A stretch of 64,000 nucleotides of DNA from Cardinalis cardinalis (taxonomy: Eukaryota > Chordata > Aves > Passeriformes > Cardinalidae), in assembly GCA_014549065.1 (NCBI GenBank), contig JACDOX010000016.1, forward strand, positions 6,249,757-6,313,756. The letters run 5' to 3'. Below the pieces are notes generated by a model. It had not been told where the DNA came from, searched no databases, and saw only the letters and a program-made list of their open reading frames with translations. The stretch's first letter is position 1. Every line of letters begins with the position of its first letter. The translations under genes and the position numbers were made by a program. Below, one piece after another: positions 52,801 through 64,000 of the stretch.

Positions 52801-55800
52801 ACTGCTCCAGTCAGCCCAGCTGATGCTGACCTCCAGTGAGTCCTTCACTGACTCCACTGGAGTCAGGGCTGTGCCGCCCTCCAGAGCTGCAGCAGGGTGA
52901 CACAGGGTGACACAGCCCCCCCTCCCCCGGTGCTTTGGGATCAGCTCAGTGCAGACTGGGGCCCTCCCCTCCAATGCAATCTGCAGGCTGCCCTTTCTCC
53001 CCTGACCCTGCGCTGCATTCCACAGGAATGGAGAGCAATAGTAACAATGAACNGGTCCAACCTAAACATTAAATACAGTTAATTAGGGTTTTAACATTAA
53101 AATGACAAGCCATTCATTTCCTATGATTGTCCTAAGGGCAATTTTAGAAAAGAGTTGCATGCATGGGGCTATGCAAAAAAAGGTTCAGTATTCAAAAACC
53201 TGGCTGAGATGCCCCAGCAGTGCCAGGTGGTGGCAAGGAGGCTGCTGGGTCAGGAATATGCAGTATTTGACAAATGAGTAGTCACTGCTTATCACTNGAG
53301 ACAAATGCAATCTACAGGATTGTGCTTCTGCCACAGCTCAGCTGAGCTGCTGGATAACTGGCACCAAAACCAATCAGGCTCCTTTCATCCTACCAAGTCT
53401 ATCTTCCACAGATGCTAACAAAGGTGCTTAAAATCTCATCTGCCTCTTGTCTTCCCAAAATGGAATCCAGAGGAGCCAAATTTGAGTAATTTTGCTGACA
53501 AGATTCACAGAGGCATTACGTTAACATAGTTTTAGTTCCCTAATAGAGTTTTAAGCCCGTGAGAGATAAAGGAAAGTTAGCACGTAAATGAGGCGCTTGC
53601 NCCAAATAATTAGCACTTCTGGAGTACTTCTCATCTTCAAAGGGCTTAGTGCACATCCTTGTGAGTGTGGTACACAGCTCCCTCTCAAGGGATGGAGAAA
53701 GAGGCCAAGGGTATTTNGCAATGTTTGCAAATAGAGCTGGGAAAAGGTCTGGAGGGCTGGTGAGGTTTGTACTCAGAGTTCAGGGGCTGTTTTCCCTGCT
53801 TCCAGAAATCCAGGTGGGTTTCCACACAGCCTGCNAGCTCAGTTCAGCTGGGCAGTCTGGGGAGCTGGCTCAGCAGCACGGGGCTGGGAGCATTAACCTG
53901 GGTCTGCACTCAAACCTCACGGGACACATCTGACCTTTGAATAATTGAGCATTGCAGTGGAGAGGCTTCAGTAACAGAGCTCACAGCATGAGTGCAGGAA
54001 CTGTTGGGGGTCAGGGAGGGAAACATTCCTCAATTTTTCATTAACGAGAAAACACAGATGAAAACTGTGCTCAGAATACAAAGGAACTGACCTTTCTGCA
54101 GGGGAAAAGGAGAATGGTGGGTGGTTTGGGGGTTAAAGAACGGTCTGTGGNGCCTGCAGGGCTGGTTTTGCTGGCGTGGAAAGCCCACAAGTATGATTGG
54201 GGGTAAGTTTGAGGCAGAGGAGGCAGAGCTCTCTTGAGCTAGGCTGGTCTCAAGAGGCTGTGGAAAAGGCAGCTGCAGCCAAATTGCTNATCACACATTG
54301 GTTTGGGTTGGAAAGGACATTTAAAGATCATCTAGTTGAACCTCCCTGCAGTAAGCAGGGACATCTTCCACTAGATCAGGGTGTTTAGAGNCCTGTCCAG
54401 CCTGACCTTCAATGTTTCCAGGNATGGGGCATCCACTGCCNNTGTGGGCAACTTGGGCCAGGTCCTCAGCACCCTCACAATGAAGAATTTCTTCCTAATA
54501 TCTAATCTGAATCTGCCTTCTTTCAGTTTAAAGCCATTCCTCCTTGCCTTATCACTACATGACCCTCTAAAACNTCCCTCTCCATTTATCTTATAGCCCC
54601 TTTAGGTATTGGAAGGCACTCTAACTTCTCTTTGGAGCNTTCACTTCACCAGGCTAAAGAGTCTCANCTCTCNCCTTTCCTCACAGGACAGGTGTTCCAG
54701 CCCCCAGAGCATCTTTGAGGCCCTTCATGCAGGTGGATCTTGTATGGCAGCTGCACAGACTGATCTTACTGGGCTCAAGACACAAAGCTGNAGCCCACAT
54801 CACCCCTTTCCTCCCCAAGTGTACACAGCCCCTGTGCTCTGGTAGCAGCAATTTCAGCTTCTCTTTTGCCATGCTTTTTCCACATGGTATGGTTATTTTA
54901 TAAGTGAATGAACAAGTTTCATTGCTTGTCACTTGCAAGTACATCAAAAGGACCCAATTACAGCTGATACTCTTGATATTTCTTGAACCACACACAGAGC
55001 AACTGAGGGTATAGGTTTCCAGTGCAGTGTAATTTGCTTGGAACTAAACTAAACCTTTGCTTCAGAGGTTCTCAATGGACTTGTGCTCTCTAAGAGAGCG
55101 AACTTCAGTTTCCCAGACTGCACAACTGAGGCATGCAGAGTTCAGAAGATTTGCATAATGGCAGACCTCAAAGCAACAGGGAAGCAAAGAAGTAATCCAA
55201 GGGTCCAGAACCCTGTTTACTTTCTGTAATCAGTAGATTTCCCTCCCTGCCACAGTACAATACAACAAAACCATTGTTATTTCTATAAAACATTTTCAAG
55301 TTGAACAGGCTACCAATTACATAATAAGGCATCAGGACTGACTGCTCCAGAGTAAGAAAACTTGTGAAAATCTAACAATTACTTAAAAAAGACTGATTCA
55401 TTGAAAAAGAATCATCTCACCAAACATTTTGCAAGAATGATGATGCATTATCCCAAGGAAATTTTGAGGTGACTTCTAGAAATTACACTCAGCCACAGAA
55501 CAAAAGGATGCAATTGAAATATGCACTTCTGCTCAGATATTTTTAATAAAGGGAAGCTTGTTAAAAATAAACTGCAAAAAAGATTTGGGCGGAATCACAA
55601 ATCATCTCATTAGCATTTGAGGAAAAAAAAGATGAAATATCAGCTTGAGAAGTCTTTTCTGCAAAGCCAATTTTCTCCCCTTTCCATCTGGTTTAACAGT
55701 ATTCCAAAATTCTCATTTTCAAAGAAGGTTCTAAAATGGCAGTTCCGGACTGNTTTTGTTCTTACTAAACAAAGTGATGTACACCCAATATAGAAATATA

Positions 55801-56363
55801 AAGAAGAATGCAGTGAATTAGCCTTTTTTTTTTTGTCTGACAGTTGATTTTTGAAGCCAAACCCAGGGTTTAAAGAGAAAAAACCATATGGATGATTTCA
55901 CACCTGCATTGCTTCTTGCCCTGAAAAGTAACCATGGAGTTAAATGGGTCAAACAGAAACCAAGATCAGTGACCCAGCAAGGCTCAGTATCCCAGATCAG
56001 ACCTTTAATGAGAGGGACACCCCCCCCCAGCACTTAAGAGACTGATACAGAAAAAGGAGATCTAGCAAATGAAGGAGAAGCATATAAAGAACAAACTGCA
56101 AATTCTGCTATAAGCAAGAATTTGAAGTTTGCCCAATGCTACTTATCAACATTTTGTGGACTCTGATTTGGAGAACAGCAGTAAAATGTGACACTTTCCT
56201 GCAATGAAACAATTAGAAAAGTAGACTATAAAAATGGCAATACAAAGAAGTATCTAGAATTTTAAAGGCAGTATTCAAACAGATGATCTTTATTTTGCAG
56301 TTTATTAACTTTGAGCATATTTTTTTATAAAGAACATTAAAATGAAGGTTAAGAGAAACTTAC
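46863..56363 (-). other. GRIA3 intron 10
   Basis: This 9,501-bp intron has donor GTAAGT and acceptor CCTTTTCAG. It contains a truncated CR1 at 54292-54725. Apart from that I see only unassigned unique sequence; its many short ORFs show no protein-family resemblance. Confidence 0.8.
54292..54725 (-). mobile_element. CR1 LINE, 3'-terminal fragment
   Basis: The plus strand reads TTTGGGTTGGAAAGGACAT, then an AAGATCATC(T)AGTTG(A)ACC-type run, a GGGGCATCCACTGCC segment and AAGAATTTCTTCCTAATATC. This is the reverse complement of the avian CR1 3' region. The element is 5'-truncated, as most CR1 copies are, and has no coding capacity. Similarity to the CR1 consensus fades near 54725, so the right-hand limit is approximate. 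Several single Ns and one double N (54441-54442) fall inside it. Confidence 0.9.
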
Positions 56364-56570
56364 CCCATAGACCAGTTCACCCACCATGCCATTCCATATC
56401 TTAGTCTCAGGGTCCCTAGCTCCATATTTCCCATCTCCAACAATTGACAGTTTGTATTTTATTCCAACATGTTTTGCTATTTCAGAAGCTAAGTCTACAC
56501 AATATCCTTCATATCTCTCATTCCCTTCTAGTTGTTCATGGTTTTTCTTATACATTACATATGGTGATTC
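56364..56570 (-). CDS. GRIA3: GRIA3 exon 10 (ligand-binding lobe S1)
   Basis: This exon of 207 bp (69 codons, phase 0/0) begins ESPYVMYKKNHEQLEGNERY and ends IWNGMVGELVYG. The acceptor is TTCAAAG before GAA and the donor is GGG/GTAAGT. It encodes the first half of S1, which together with S2 forms the clamshell that binds glutamate. The GYCVDLASEIAKHVGIKYK segment differs from the mammalian GluA3 I recall at two positions: S where mammals have Y after VDLA, and G where mammals have R after KHV. The remainder, including VGDGKYGARDPETKIWNG, is canonical. It is followed in frame by RADIAVAPLT in the next exon, 9.5 kb away. Confidence 0.96.
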
Positions 56571-57732
56571 CTTTGAAACAAAAGTAAAGATCAAAAGTCT
56601 ATGAATGTAAAATACAGCTGTAAACCACACAAAATGAGAGCTGTTATTATCCTTTATATTACTGGCAAATATTTACAATATTTCCTGCTTTGGTACAGAA
56701 ATTAGACAGACTTCTGCATAAAACTCCTTGGCTGATCCTACAGCCACACATACTATTGACTGTATTCCTAGTAAGGAGCCATTGAAAACAGGACTTTTTA
56801 ACACAGTTACACATCTGTTTGCAGAATTAGGCCTGATTAGACAGTCAAGTAGCATCATTGCAGCAATAATTCAAATTTTAGTATTTAAAGACTGACATAT
56901 CCAACACCTGTACCATCACCACAATTTCCCAAAGGCCCCAGTGGCCAAGAATGGGGCTCAGAAGGAGTTATTTTCAAAGAAGCCTAAGGGAAGCTAGGTT
57001 GAAATCAGCAGCATTTTTTTGTCACTGAATTCCCTTAGCCTTCTTGGAAAATTCTAGTTGAAATGCTGNTTATATCTCACTAAATCCATAGGAGTATAAA
57101 ATACAATGCTTCAGAGAACAGCATAAAATTAACTCATGCTAAGTAGAACTGTAAAAAGCACAAAAGTCCCAATGAAGCTGTACAGAGCAGATCTGTAGGG
57201 GTGTTGGGACTGACACAGGTGCTGCTGCTCGTGACACACATGAAGAGCTTTGCTCCTTTGGGATTGCACAGGAAAAGGCTGCTTTTCACCCAGTGCTAGA
57301 GCAGTTCCAGTTCTCTACAGGCTTCATTGTGCCACCCTTACTCAGTCCACAGGGGTTGAGTTTACAGGAGCTGTACCTGAGTGAGGGGTGCAAGATTTGA
57401 CTCTACAGCACAAAGGCCAATCAATCTCTGTACTCACTTACAGGCATGCACAATAACTTCACTTACATGAGGCACTTAATTGAGTTCAAGTGTCTGGGAA
57501 GCAGCAAAGCTCAATGGCGAGCTCAGTGAGCTCCTCCTGTAAGCAGAATTACTGATACATTCATAAGTTAGCAGGGTNAAGCCCTCAGAACACCTCTGGA
57601 AGATACTGAACTTTCCAGTCACTTGAATTCACACAGTATTCAACATCTGCCTCCTGCCAAGGTGTCTAACACACCTCAGGAGTCACATGCCCTGTTTCCT
57701 AAACACAAACACACTACAAACATAAAACTTAC
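56571..57732 (-). other. GRIA3 intron 9
   Basis: This 1,162-bp intron has donor GTAAGT and acceptor TTTCAAAG. I see nothing else identifiable in it. Confidence 0.75.
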
Positions 57733-57840
57733 CAAGATGGTAGTGACTACTATAGTTCTGTTCTCCACAGATGAAGTGTCATTAGAGGGCAGCTGATCTA
57801 ATGCTGGCACATATCTTTCATATTCATTCCAATAACCAGC
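57733..57840 (-). CDS. GRIA3: GRIA3 exon 9 (ATD-LBD linker)
   Basis: This exon of 108 bp (36 codons, phase 0/0) has acceptor TTTATAG before GCT and donor TTG/GTAAGT. The translation begins AGYWNEYERYVPALDQLPSN and continues DTSSVENRTIVVTTIL. It is the flexible linker joining the amino-terminal domain to the ligand-binding domain, plus the first strand of S1. Two N-glycosylation sequons (N-D-T and N-R-T) are visible. The middle of the exon, VPALDQLPSNDTSSV, differs at several positions from the mammalian GluA3 linker I recall. The linker is the fastest-evolving part of this otherwise rigid protein. Both flanks (AGYWNEYER and NRTIVVTTIL) are strictly family-like. Confidence 0.95.
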
Positions 57841-59140
57841 CTATAAAAATGGAGATTGTTACCTCATTACAGACCTTTACAAGGACTCTGGTACCTGATG
57901 GTACCTGAATTTGTAAGAGCAATTGTCAAAACCTAAGGCTTTGTAACATTTCTCATTCACTGTTTTTGTCATTAAAGGACTATATTAGCTTTACTTCCAT
58001 TTCCTTAAAGAAACAATGTTCTCAAGCCCAAGAGTAACTCAGCACAAGCCAAATCCAAGTGAAAATACATATTAAATTCTCCCTATCTCAATTCACATCA
58101 GTGAATAATAATACTGTGGAATAAATTCCCATAAATCCACAGTACAAGAACATACTACAGACAAGACAAGAAACTNCACAGCATTCTGAGTAAAATTCTC
58201 TGAATCAAATTCTTGCGATTTTTATCCAAGACAGCCCCTGCAGACCTGAGCTGGCTTTAGATGCACAGACATCATTGGCAGTGCAGGCACAGCTGCATTA
58301 TCTCCAGTGTGGGACACAAACCCCTCTGTGAGCACGAGGTGGCTTTATCAGCTGCCTGGTGCTGACCTTTGGCTGCAACACTGGGCTATCACAATGGCTT
58401 CTGCATTTCTGCACANCACAGGAGTAACACAGTTCTCTGCACCCCCCTGAGTGCCTAGGCCATCTTTAGAGGGACTTGGTTATCAAATGTGCAGAACTGT
58501 TTAAGCAGTCTCAGTGGTGACCAAGCAGGTTAAGAACCTATGTCCAGGTGAAATCTGGGGATTAAAGAGACTCCTACACACATTATTCTCTCAGTACTTT
58601 TGTGCCCTGTCTACCTAATGGTTTTGAACATCTGCCTTAAACTTCTTTNGTAACACCAATCCAGGCAACTATCCCACTTAGGATCTTTATTTAGGAGACA
58701 AGAGAATTAGTATGAAATTCTAAATAAAACCAAATTTAATTTCTGTTCATTTCAGAAGTTATCACTGATTCCAGCTTCACTGTGGCTCTAAAGCCCAATA
58801 TGGAGAGGGAGGGAAAGATGGAGAGGAATTTAGAAGATAGGACTAAGCAAAGGACCATGACNGCAGATATTATACTTGGCAGAGAAAAAGCTCCAGAAGG
58901 GTTTTAGGGGAAAAAGTTGTGTTCGAAGATGACATGGAAACCAGTGAAGATGTCAAGCAGGGTAAGTGGTTTAGTCCAGGAACTGAATGCAACAAGGTTC
59001 CTGGGACAGGGAAGACAGCGTGAAGGGGGCACTCCTCAGGACCCTGTTACACTGCATCTCTGGTATTTTTGAATTTCATTGGTTTGTTGGAATAAATATC
59101 TGAGATGGTGTGAAATCTGGATCCATGTCTTGAAACTCAC
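57841..59140 (-). other. GRIA3 intron 8
   Basis: This 1,300-bp intron has donor GTGAGT and acceptor TTTTATAG. I see no repeat or ORF worth naming. Confidence 0.75.
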
Positions 59141-59245
59141 CTTCCGTGACCCAGCAGCTTTCATTTCATACACATCAATTGTGTAATTTGTTCTCCGCCC
59201 ATAGGTGTCAAACTGGATGTTCCCTGTCATTCCTTGAACTTGCAC
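59141..59245 (-). CDS. GRIA3: GRIA3 exon 8 (end of amino-terminal domain)
   Basis: This exon of 105 bp (35 codons, phase 0/0) begins VQVQGMTGNIQFDTYGRRTN and ends EMKAAGSRK. The acceptor is CTCAAG before GTG and the donor is AAG/GTGAGT. It encodes the last strands of the amino-terminal domain. An N-glycosylation sequon, N-Y-T, is visible in the segment after RRT. The VQVQGMTG motif is typical of GluA3, whereas GluA2 has QVQGLSG. The AA in EMKAAGSRK differs from the mammalian VS I recall. Neighbouring exons fit without gaps or frame changes. Confidence 0.95.
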
Positions 59246-61527
59246 CTTGAGGGAATAAACAGAAAAGTATTTTATAAAAGATTCACTTTATTTTTTATCT
59301 ATGTAAGAGACTNGTACTGCTTCTGACACAGCCAATTGTACTGTTCAAAACAACCCCAGTCCCCATTCTCTGAGNTCCAGCTGTAAATATTTGTTAGCAC
59401 TCAGCTGGTGACTCAGAGTGAGCCAGAGTGGGCTGCATTTAAATGAAATTAGCCCTGCAGGTATGTTACATGAAAGAAAGACTGATCCTGCCATGCTTGG
59501 TCACGCTGGGCTCCCTGGTACAGAATGGAGCATCAGCGAAGCACAAGCAACAATTAGTGCAGTTAAAGCCCTCACAATATGGCACAGAGTGATCTGCAGT
59601 ACAGACCAGAATGTCATCTCATTGTTCATTCTGGGAAGTGCTTTATTTTAAGATCAGTCCCAGTGTAGGAGAAAGGAACGAATGTCTTCTCTGAATGAGC
59701 ACAGACAATTGTCTCTACTGCTTATGGGGTTTTGGTCTCAGGCAGGATGGATGGGTGTACAGACGGTAAGTCATTATCATTACCTACTCACATGAATCAT
59801 CTGAAGGGGAAGTATAAAGTACTTTGTCTCAAAAAAAAGCCTTTCTTATTTCCCTGTATGAAGGATGAGGCATTTTCCTTTATCACTTATCAACACTGAC
59901 AAGCTGTCATCTCAGGCAGAAAAGGTAACAGTCTCAAACTTCAGTAGGGAAAATTAGCTTTAATATTTAGCAAAAACTGTGGAAGTTACAGGAAGAGGTG
60001 CTAGACTAGTCAAAGGTAAACTGTTCAGGGCTGGTGACTGATCTGCTGGTCACTGTTCAGATATGAGGTGTGAGGCTACAAAAAGCAAAAATTCCATGGA
60101 CACAAAATTACCCAGTGAGCCAAATTCACACTGACATACAGGGAGTTTCTTTTTATCAGTAAGTAGATCTGAACCTTCTTTAAAATAGTTTATTTCACTA
60201 CAGGGGCTGGAAAAATAAGAGGTATTCCTGTCTCCAGAAAGCTAGAGAGANGAATTGCACTTTGAAAACCAAATTTGACCCCAAGAGGTCTTATCAACTT
60301 TGGACTGAGCCAATGTATTTGTAGGGTAGTTGACATGTAAGTTGCATCCAGATGTGAGTCCTGTGCCTGCCTCTGGCATTTACTGGAAGTTGTCTGGCTA
60401 CCTTAGCACAGCAGTGACTGGGTGTCTCACAGAGCTGGTTCCACTGGATCCTGATACCCACTGAGACATGAGCTTCCTGCACTGGACACCTCTTAGCTTC
60501 AAATTTAATTTGTTTCTCTTTGGTGCAAAAACTCAGCACTTTGCAAAACCTGGCTGCACTGAGGCAGGAAGGCTTGCCAGGACTCAAACACTTTTGGTGG
60601 CAGCGTGTGGAGGCAATTGCAGAGTGACTATTTATAAGTGTCCAGATCTGTCTGTCTGATATAATCAATGCTAACAGGTTTGTTTGAGAGTTACTTGAGC
60701 CAGATTAAAAGCAGCAATCTTGTCTTTCATATCCACAAAAACATTATCTAGTTTTTCCTNTAGTCACTTGCTTTAACACAAATAGCAGACTAAAAAGAGA
60801 TAAAAAATCAACAATATTAGAGACATAAGTGAGGTAGGATCCCATGCCATAACTAGTGTTAAGGATATAAAATTTGGTCATGCAGAAGGTAATCCGGCTG
60901 AGTGCAAAGTTATGCCAGGAATCAGAAGTGGTTGGAGGGAAAACTGTTCCTAGGTTCAGGACGGTGCTGAGATCTACCAGTACTAATATGACCAACAACA
61001 ATTTCTCCACTGTTTTAAACCAATCTGAGTTGAATTTTTACTGGCAAATTATCAAAACTGCACACATGCANTTAAGTTCATAAACACATCTATCCCTGCA
61101 AGAATTACAACACATGTACCAAAGATCCAGTCTAGTTCTGTTAGTCAGATTTTCAGGCTCACCCTGACTTTACAAACCCCAATGTGTGTTTGATTGCAAA
61201 ATGGCTCATGCTTGCTCTCCTGGGAAGCTGGGGTGTTACAGGGGAGCTGGGGGATTGTAGGTGCTCTGGTGGGGACAATCAGGCAGCTGCTGCATCAGTA
61301 CCACAGGGATTTTGGCCAAAGTTTTGAGAGCTAGNAGGCTACACCTTGCCCTCTATTGAATATATTTTATCCATCCTTTGAAGTTCATCATTANCTTTGT
61401 TTTTACTTTGCTCCCCCTGAGGAGCTGCAGCTGTTTGTGTGAGCACAGAAGCTCTGTGCTCATGGAGCAGGACACAAGCACTACAGAATTGCTGCTGTTG
61501 CTCTTTAGCTGTTATCTTTGCCCTTAC
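59246..61527 (-). other. GRIA3 intron 7
   Basis: This 2,282-bp intron has donor GTAAGG and acceptor CCCTCAAG. It contains the downstream (gene-sense) copy of a direct repeat at 60021-60305. I see no ORF with family resemblance and no other element I can name. Confidence 0.8.
60021..60305. repeat. Direct repeat copy A (pair flanks exon 7)
   Basis: This 285-bp segment starts CTGTTCAGGGCTGGTGACTG and ends TCTTATCAACTTTGGAC. It is about 90% identical by eye to 61800-62083 in the same orientation. It lies in intron 7, with exon 7 between the copies. The family is not recognised. Confidence 0.88.
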
Positions 61528-61695
61528 CATTTTCAGTGCTCTCTCTATATCAATTCCTTGGCTCCATGGCACTGCAGGGTTAGCCAGGCAGTCTCCAGCA
61601 CTGCCTCTCCTGGAGACATCCACACGCTGCCTTCGGAGGTACCGGAAAGCCTCCGCTATCACCAGGACTGCATCGTGGGTCAGAGCAGACGTGTA
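61528..61695 (-). CDS. GRIA3: GRIA3 exon 7 (late amino-terminal domain)
   Basis: This exon of 168 bp (56 codons, phase 0 at both ends) begins YTSALTHDAV and ends with GIDIERALKM. It encodes part of the extracellular amino-terminal domain, which drives subunit dimerisation and assembly. The acceptor is TTGCAG before TAC and the donor is ATG/GTAAGG. Two cysteine-region landmarks of the family are present: AEAFRYLRRQR, followed by the GDCLANPAVPW segment. The sequence agrees with my recollection of mammalian GluA3 at nearly every position. It lies between two directly repeated intronic copies (60021-60305 and 61800-62083). Because the exon is symmetric, its loss would keep the reading frame. This is the most 5' exon visible in the window. 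Confidence 0.95.
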
Positions 61696-64000
61696 CTGCA
61701 ATTGACACAAAGAAAATACAGCAACAAACTGCAATTTTAGAATTGCCCCAGGTATCACATCAAGTCCTCCTCTTTGTTAGAACAGGAGAATCATGCTTGC
61801 TGTTCAGGGCTGGTGACTGATCTGCTGTCACTGTTCAGAGATGAGGTGCAAGGCTACATAAAAAAAAAAATCCATGGACCCAAAATTATCCAGTGAGCCA
61901 AATTCACACTGACATACAGGGAGTTTCTTTTTATCAGTAAGTGGATTTGAACCTTCTTTAAAATAATTTATATCACTACAGAGGTTGGAAAAATTGGAGA
62001 TATTCCTGTCTCCAGAAAGCCAGAGAGACGAATTGCACNTTGAAAACCAAATTTGACCCCAAGAGGTCTTATCAACTGTGGACCCTTTGCTTCCTCTCTG
62101 TCCTTCAGCTGGTGCTTTGTAACAATTCCACCTATTTCAATTAANAAATTAAAAATATTTTCATTCTATAGCATATAGCAGCAAAATAACAATACCAGTT
62201 CACAGTTGTATGCAATTTCAATTTAATTGGAAACTTGCTCATCTAGATGAGCTTACTACAAATGTCTGCAATTCCATGCTGGACCATACTGATACCAAAG
62301 GAAAGCTCATATCTGAGTTTTTGCATTAGGTATTTTTTTTGTTTTTAACAAGATTGCCAAGAGAGCTTTGACTTGAAGTTAACATAAATCATTTCTGTTT
62401 GGATCACAGTCCTGATTAGGTAGCATCTGTGGCAAGGAATAGATAAGATTACTTTTCTTAGAAAACAGCTATACAAGCAAGTAATCACAAAATACACTTT
62501 AGGAATTACATCACCTTGGTAATTCACCATCTGCCTTCCCTTACACCACAATAAATCTGCAGAGGGTGGTAAGCTCTGGGGAGCAGCAGCTCTGGAACAA
62601 AACCCCAAACAGCTTAACTTATGTGGTCCTGTTGCTGTCACCTTCATTCACTGCTGGTTGCATNTTATCTGGTGACACCCTCAATGCTATAAATTTAGTA
62701 TCACCAAGAAAATNTTATCAAAGAGGGAGTTTTTTTGGTATTTGACATCCCTGGGTTCTACAGGCATTACAGCCCACCTGTAATTCCAGGGTCTGTGTAG
62801 AGGAGACCCTTTCAGCATGGACCTACTGGGAGCAATTGAACATGCTCAATCTGTAAAAGCAGATTTCAAGTCCCTTCTAAGTGAATCTCAATACCTCCAC
62901 AACATTTGNAAGAGAACAAAGGAAGAAATGAAGAATGGAAGGTGCACCTGCTTTTCTTATGGCTGTCTGTGGTCCCATAGAGATTCTGCCTCCTAAGAAA
63001 CCTCGTGNTGGAGTTCAGGCCACAAGACCTGCTGCCCATGTGTGAGTTAGAAAGGCAGAAATCCAAGTTTCAGCTGCTTATTCAGCTACACTCTTTATGG
63101 ACAAGATTTATTATATTCAGAAATTAATTCTATCCTGTAGGGCAGAATAGCAGAATTAGAGGCTCTGCATTCCTTAAAACTCAGTATTATCTTACTNCAA
63201 GATCTTCAGTTTGATACCAAGCCACAGGAACTCTGCACAGAACAAGGTGTGTCTGCCTGTGCAGATCAAGAGAATTGTCATAAAAAAGAGTGCAAAGGTA
63301 GGGCTGTGAAGGAGGTGATAGAGCAGACATTTCACTGAGCTTTAAATGACAGCAGCTTAAACTCACTGGGAGTGGGTGGTGGCTCCTGCTCTGACTGTAC
63401 AGCACAGGCACTCTTCTGATCCTGCCCACCTTTACCTCTCCCTGTGATGCTTTGCAATAATCACTCTCTCCTCTTTTAGAAAGTTAACAAAGGTTATGTA
63501 CATCACAATCCACACAGTAATACAGAACTGGACAGTAATTTTAATGTATTTGTTCCTGTATTAAAAAAATATCTTGTATTAGCTGTCCAATCTAGCACTA
63601 CATAAAACTTACACATTGATAATTTTTTCAGCAGACTGCGTCAATTGTCAGTAACCTTAATGCAGTCCCTTCCAAGTCATGCCAAGAGAGCTATCTAATT
63701 TTCTACTTTATTTGAATTCTACTTATAAATGCATGAGCATGCAAAGAGAAAAAAGAGAGAAAGAAGGGAAAGGCTGATAAAATGCAGAATAAATTAAACA
63801 TCAGGACTTTAATCTCTAGGCAATTTTATTTCCTAATCAAAAATATTGTACATCAATTCTTAAGTATGCTTTTTGTCTGATTGACAAATACTGTGCACAT
63901 TTCTATAATGAGCTGTACATTTGTGGAAAGGTAATGTAATCTTTGTGTTTCTACCATATACTTAAGATTCTTTTTTAAGGAGGGAGAATAATTTTTTCCT
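61696..64000 (-). other. GRIA3 intron 6 (partial)
   Basis: Intron sequence 5' of exon 7 runs off the window. It contains direct repeat copy B. The preceding exon, which should end with the ATD segment before YTSALTHD, is not present in any frame here. Confidence 0.75.
61800..62083. repeat. Direct repeat copy B (pair flanks exon 7)
   Basis: This is the partner of 60021-60305, separated by about 1.78 kb, and lies in the intron on the gene-5' side of exon 7. Shared internal blocks include CACTGACATACAGGGAGTTT and CAAATTTGACCCCAAGAGG. Similarity stops abruptly at both ends, with no similarity in the flanks. Confidence 0.88.

Noticed and set aside
54381..54596. ORF in the CR1 segment
   Set aside because: It is on the antisense strand of a 3'-terminal LINE fragment, has several Ns and lacks a reverse-transcriptase motif.
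61339..61758. 139-codon minus-strand ORF
   Set aside because: Only the YTSALTHD to ALKM part is real. The rest is read-through past a good ATG/GTAAGG donor and upstream of the acceptor.
61800..64000. Search for the exon preceding exon 7
   Set aside because: No frame carries the expected ATD sequence before YTSALTHD. The exon must lie beyond the window.

Overview
The window reads as nuclear DNA of a bird, probably a passerine. Three lines of evidence support this: CR1 LINE 3' fragments, a tRNA-Ile-derived SINE with a CR1-like tail of the kind known from zebra finch (TguSINE1), and otherwise low interspersed-repeat density. There is no bacterial or viral coding organisation. Almost all of the six-frame ORFs are chance frames. 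The real coding sequence is a set of short, spliced, minus-strand exons.

The window holds the 3' two thirds of one gene, GRIA3 (AMPA-type ionotropic glutamate receptor subunit GluA3), on the minus strand. Ten coding exons can be placed to the base by protein homology, reading frame and AG/GT splice sites. Using the GRIA2 exon convention they are: exon 7 (61528-61695), 8 (59141-59245), 9 (57733-57840), 10 (56364-56570), 11 (46486-46862; M1 and pore loop), 12 (39444-39642; M3), 13 (25296-25543; S2 lobe), flop (24627-24741), flip (9212-9326) and the last coding exon (6820-7065; M4 and C-tail). With one flip/flop cassette they encode about 590 residues of a protein of roughly 890. The signal peptide and most of the amino-terminal domain lie beyond base 64000. 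A 587-bp intron follows the stop codon by 2 nt, and a 3'UTR exon of about 2.4 kb runs from 6230 down to a poly(A) signal at 3875-3880.

Below about 3855 is downstream intergenic DNA with no supported gene and one CR1 remnant. The introns are large (13.9 kb between exons 12 and 13, 15.3 kb between flop and flip). They carry a few repeats: CR1, the SINE, a pair of about 285-bp direct repeats flanking exon 7, a 20-bp minisatellite and CAGA/CTGT microsatellites.

The most informative non-coding signals concern RNA processing. The exon 13/intron boundary sits inside an almost perfect 30-bp hairpin with an A-C mismatch at the R/G codon, the ADAR editing substrate known from GRIA2/3/4. A separate AT-rich inverted repeat covers the pyrimidine-tract region of the flip acceptor, where it could affect flip/flop choice. 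Single Ns are scattered through the non-coding DNA and nearly absent from exons, as expected of masked heterozygous sites. I found no evidence of a wholly novel system.
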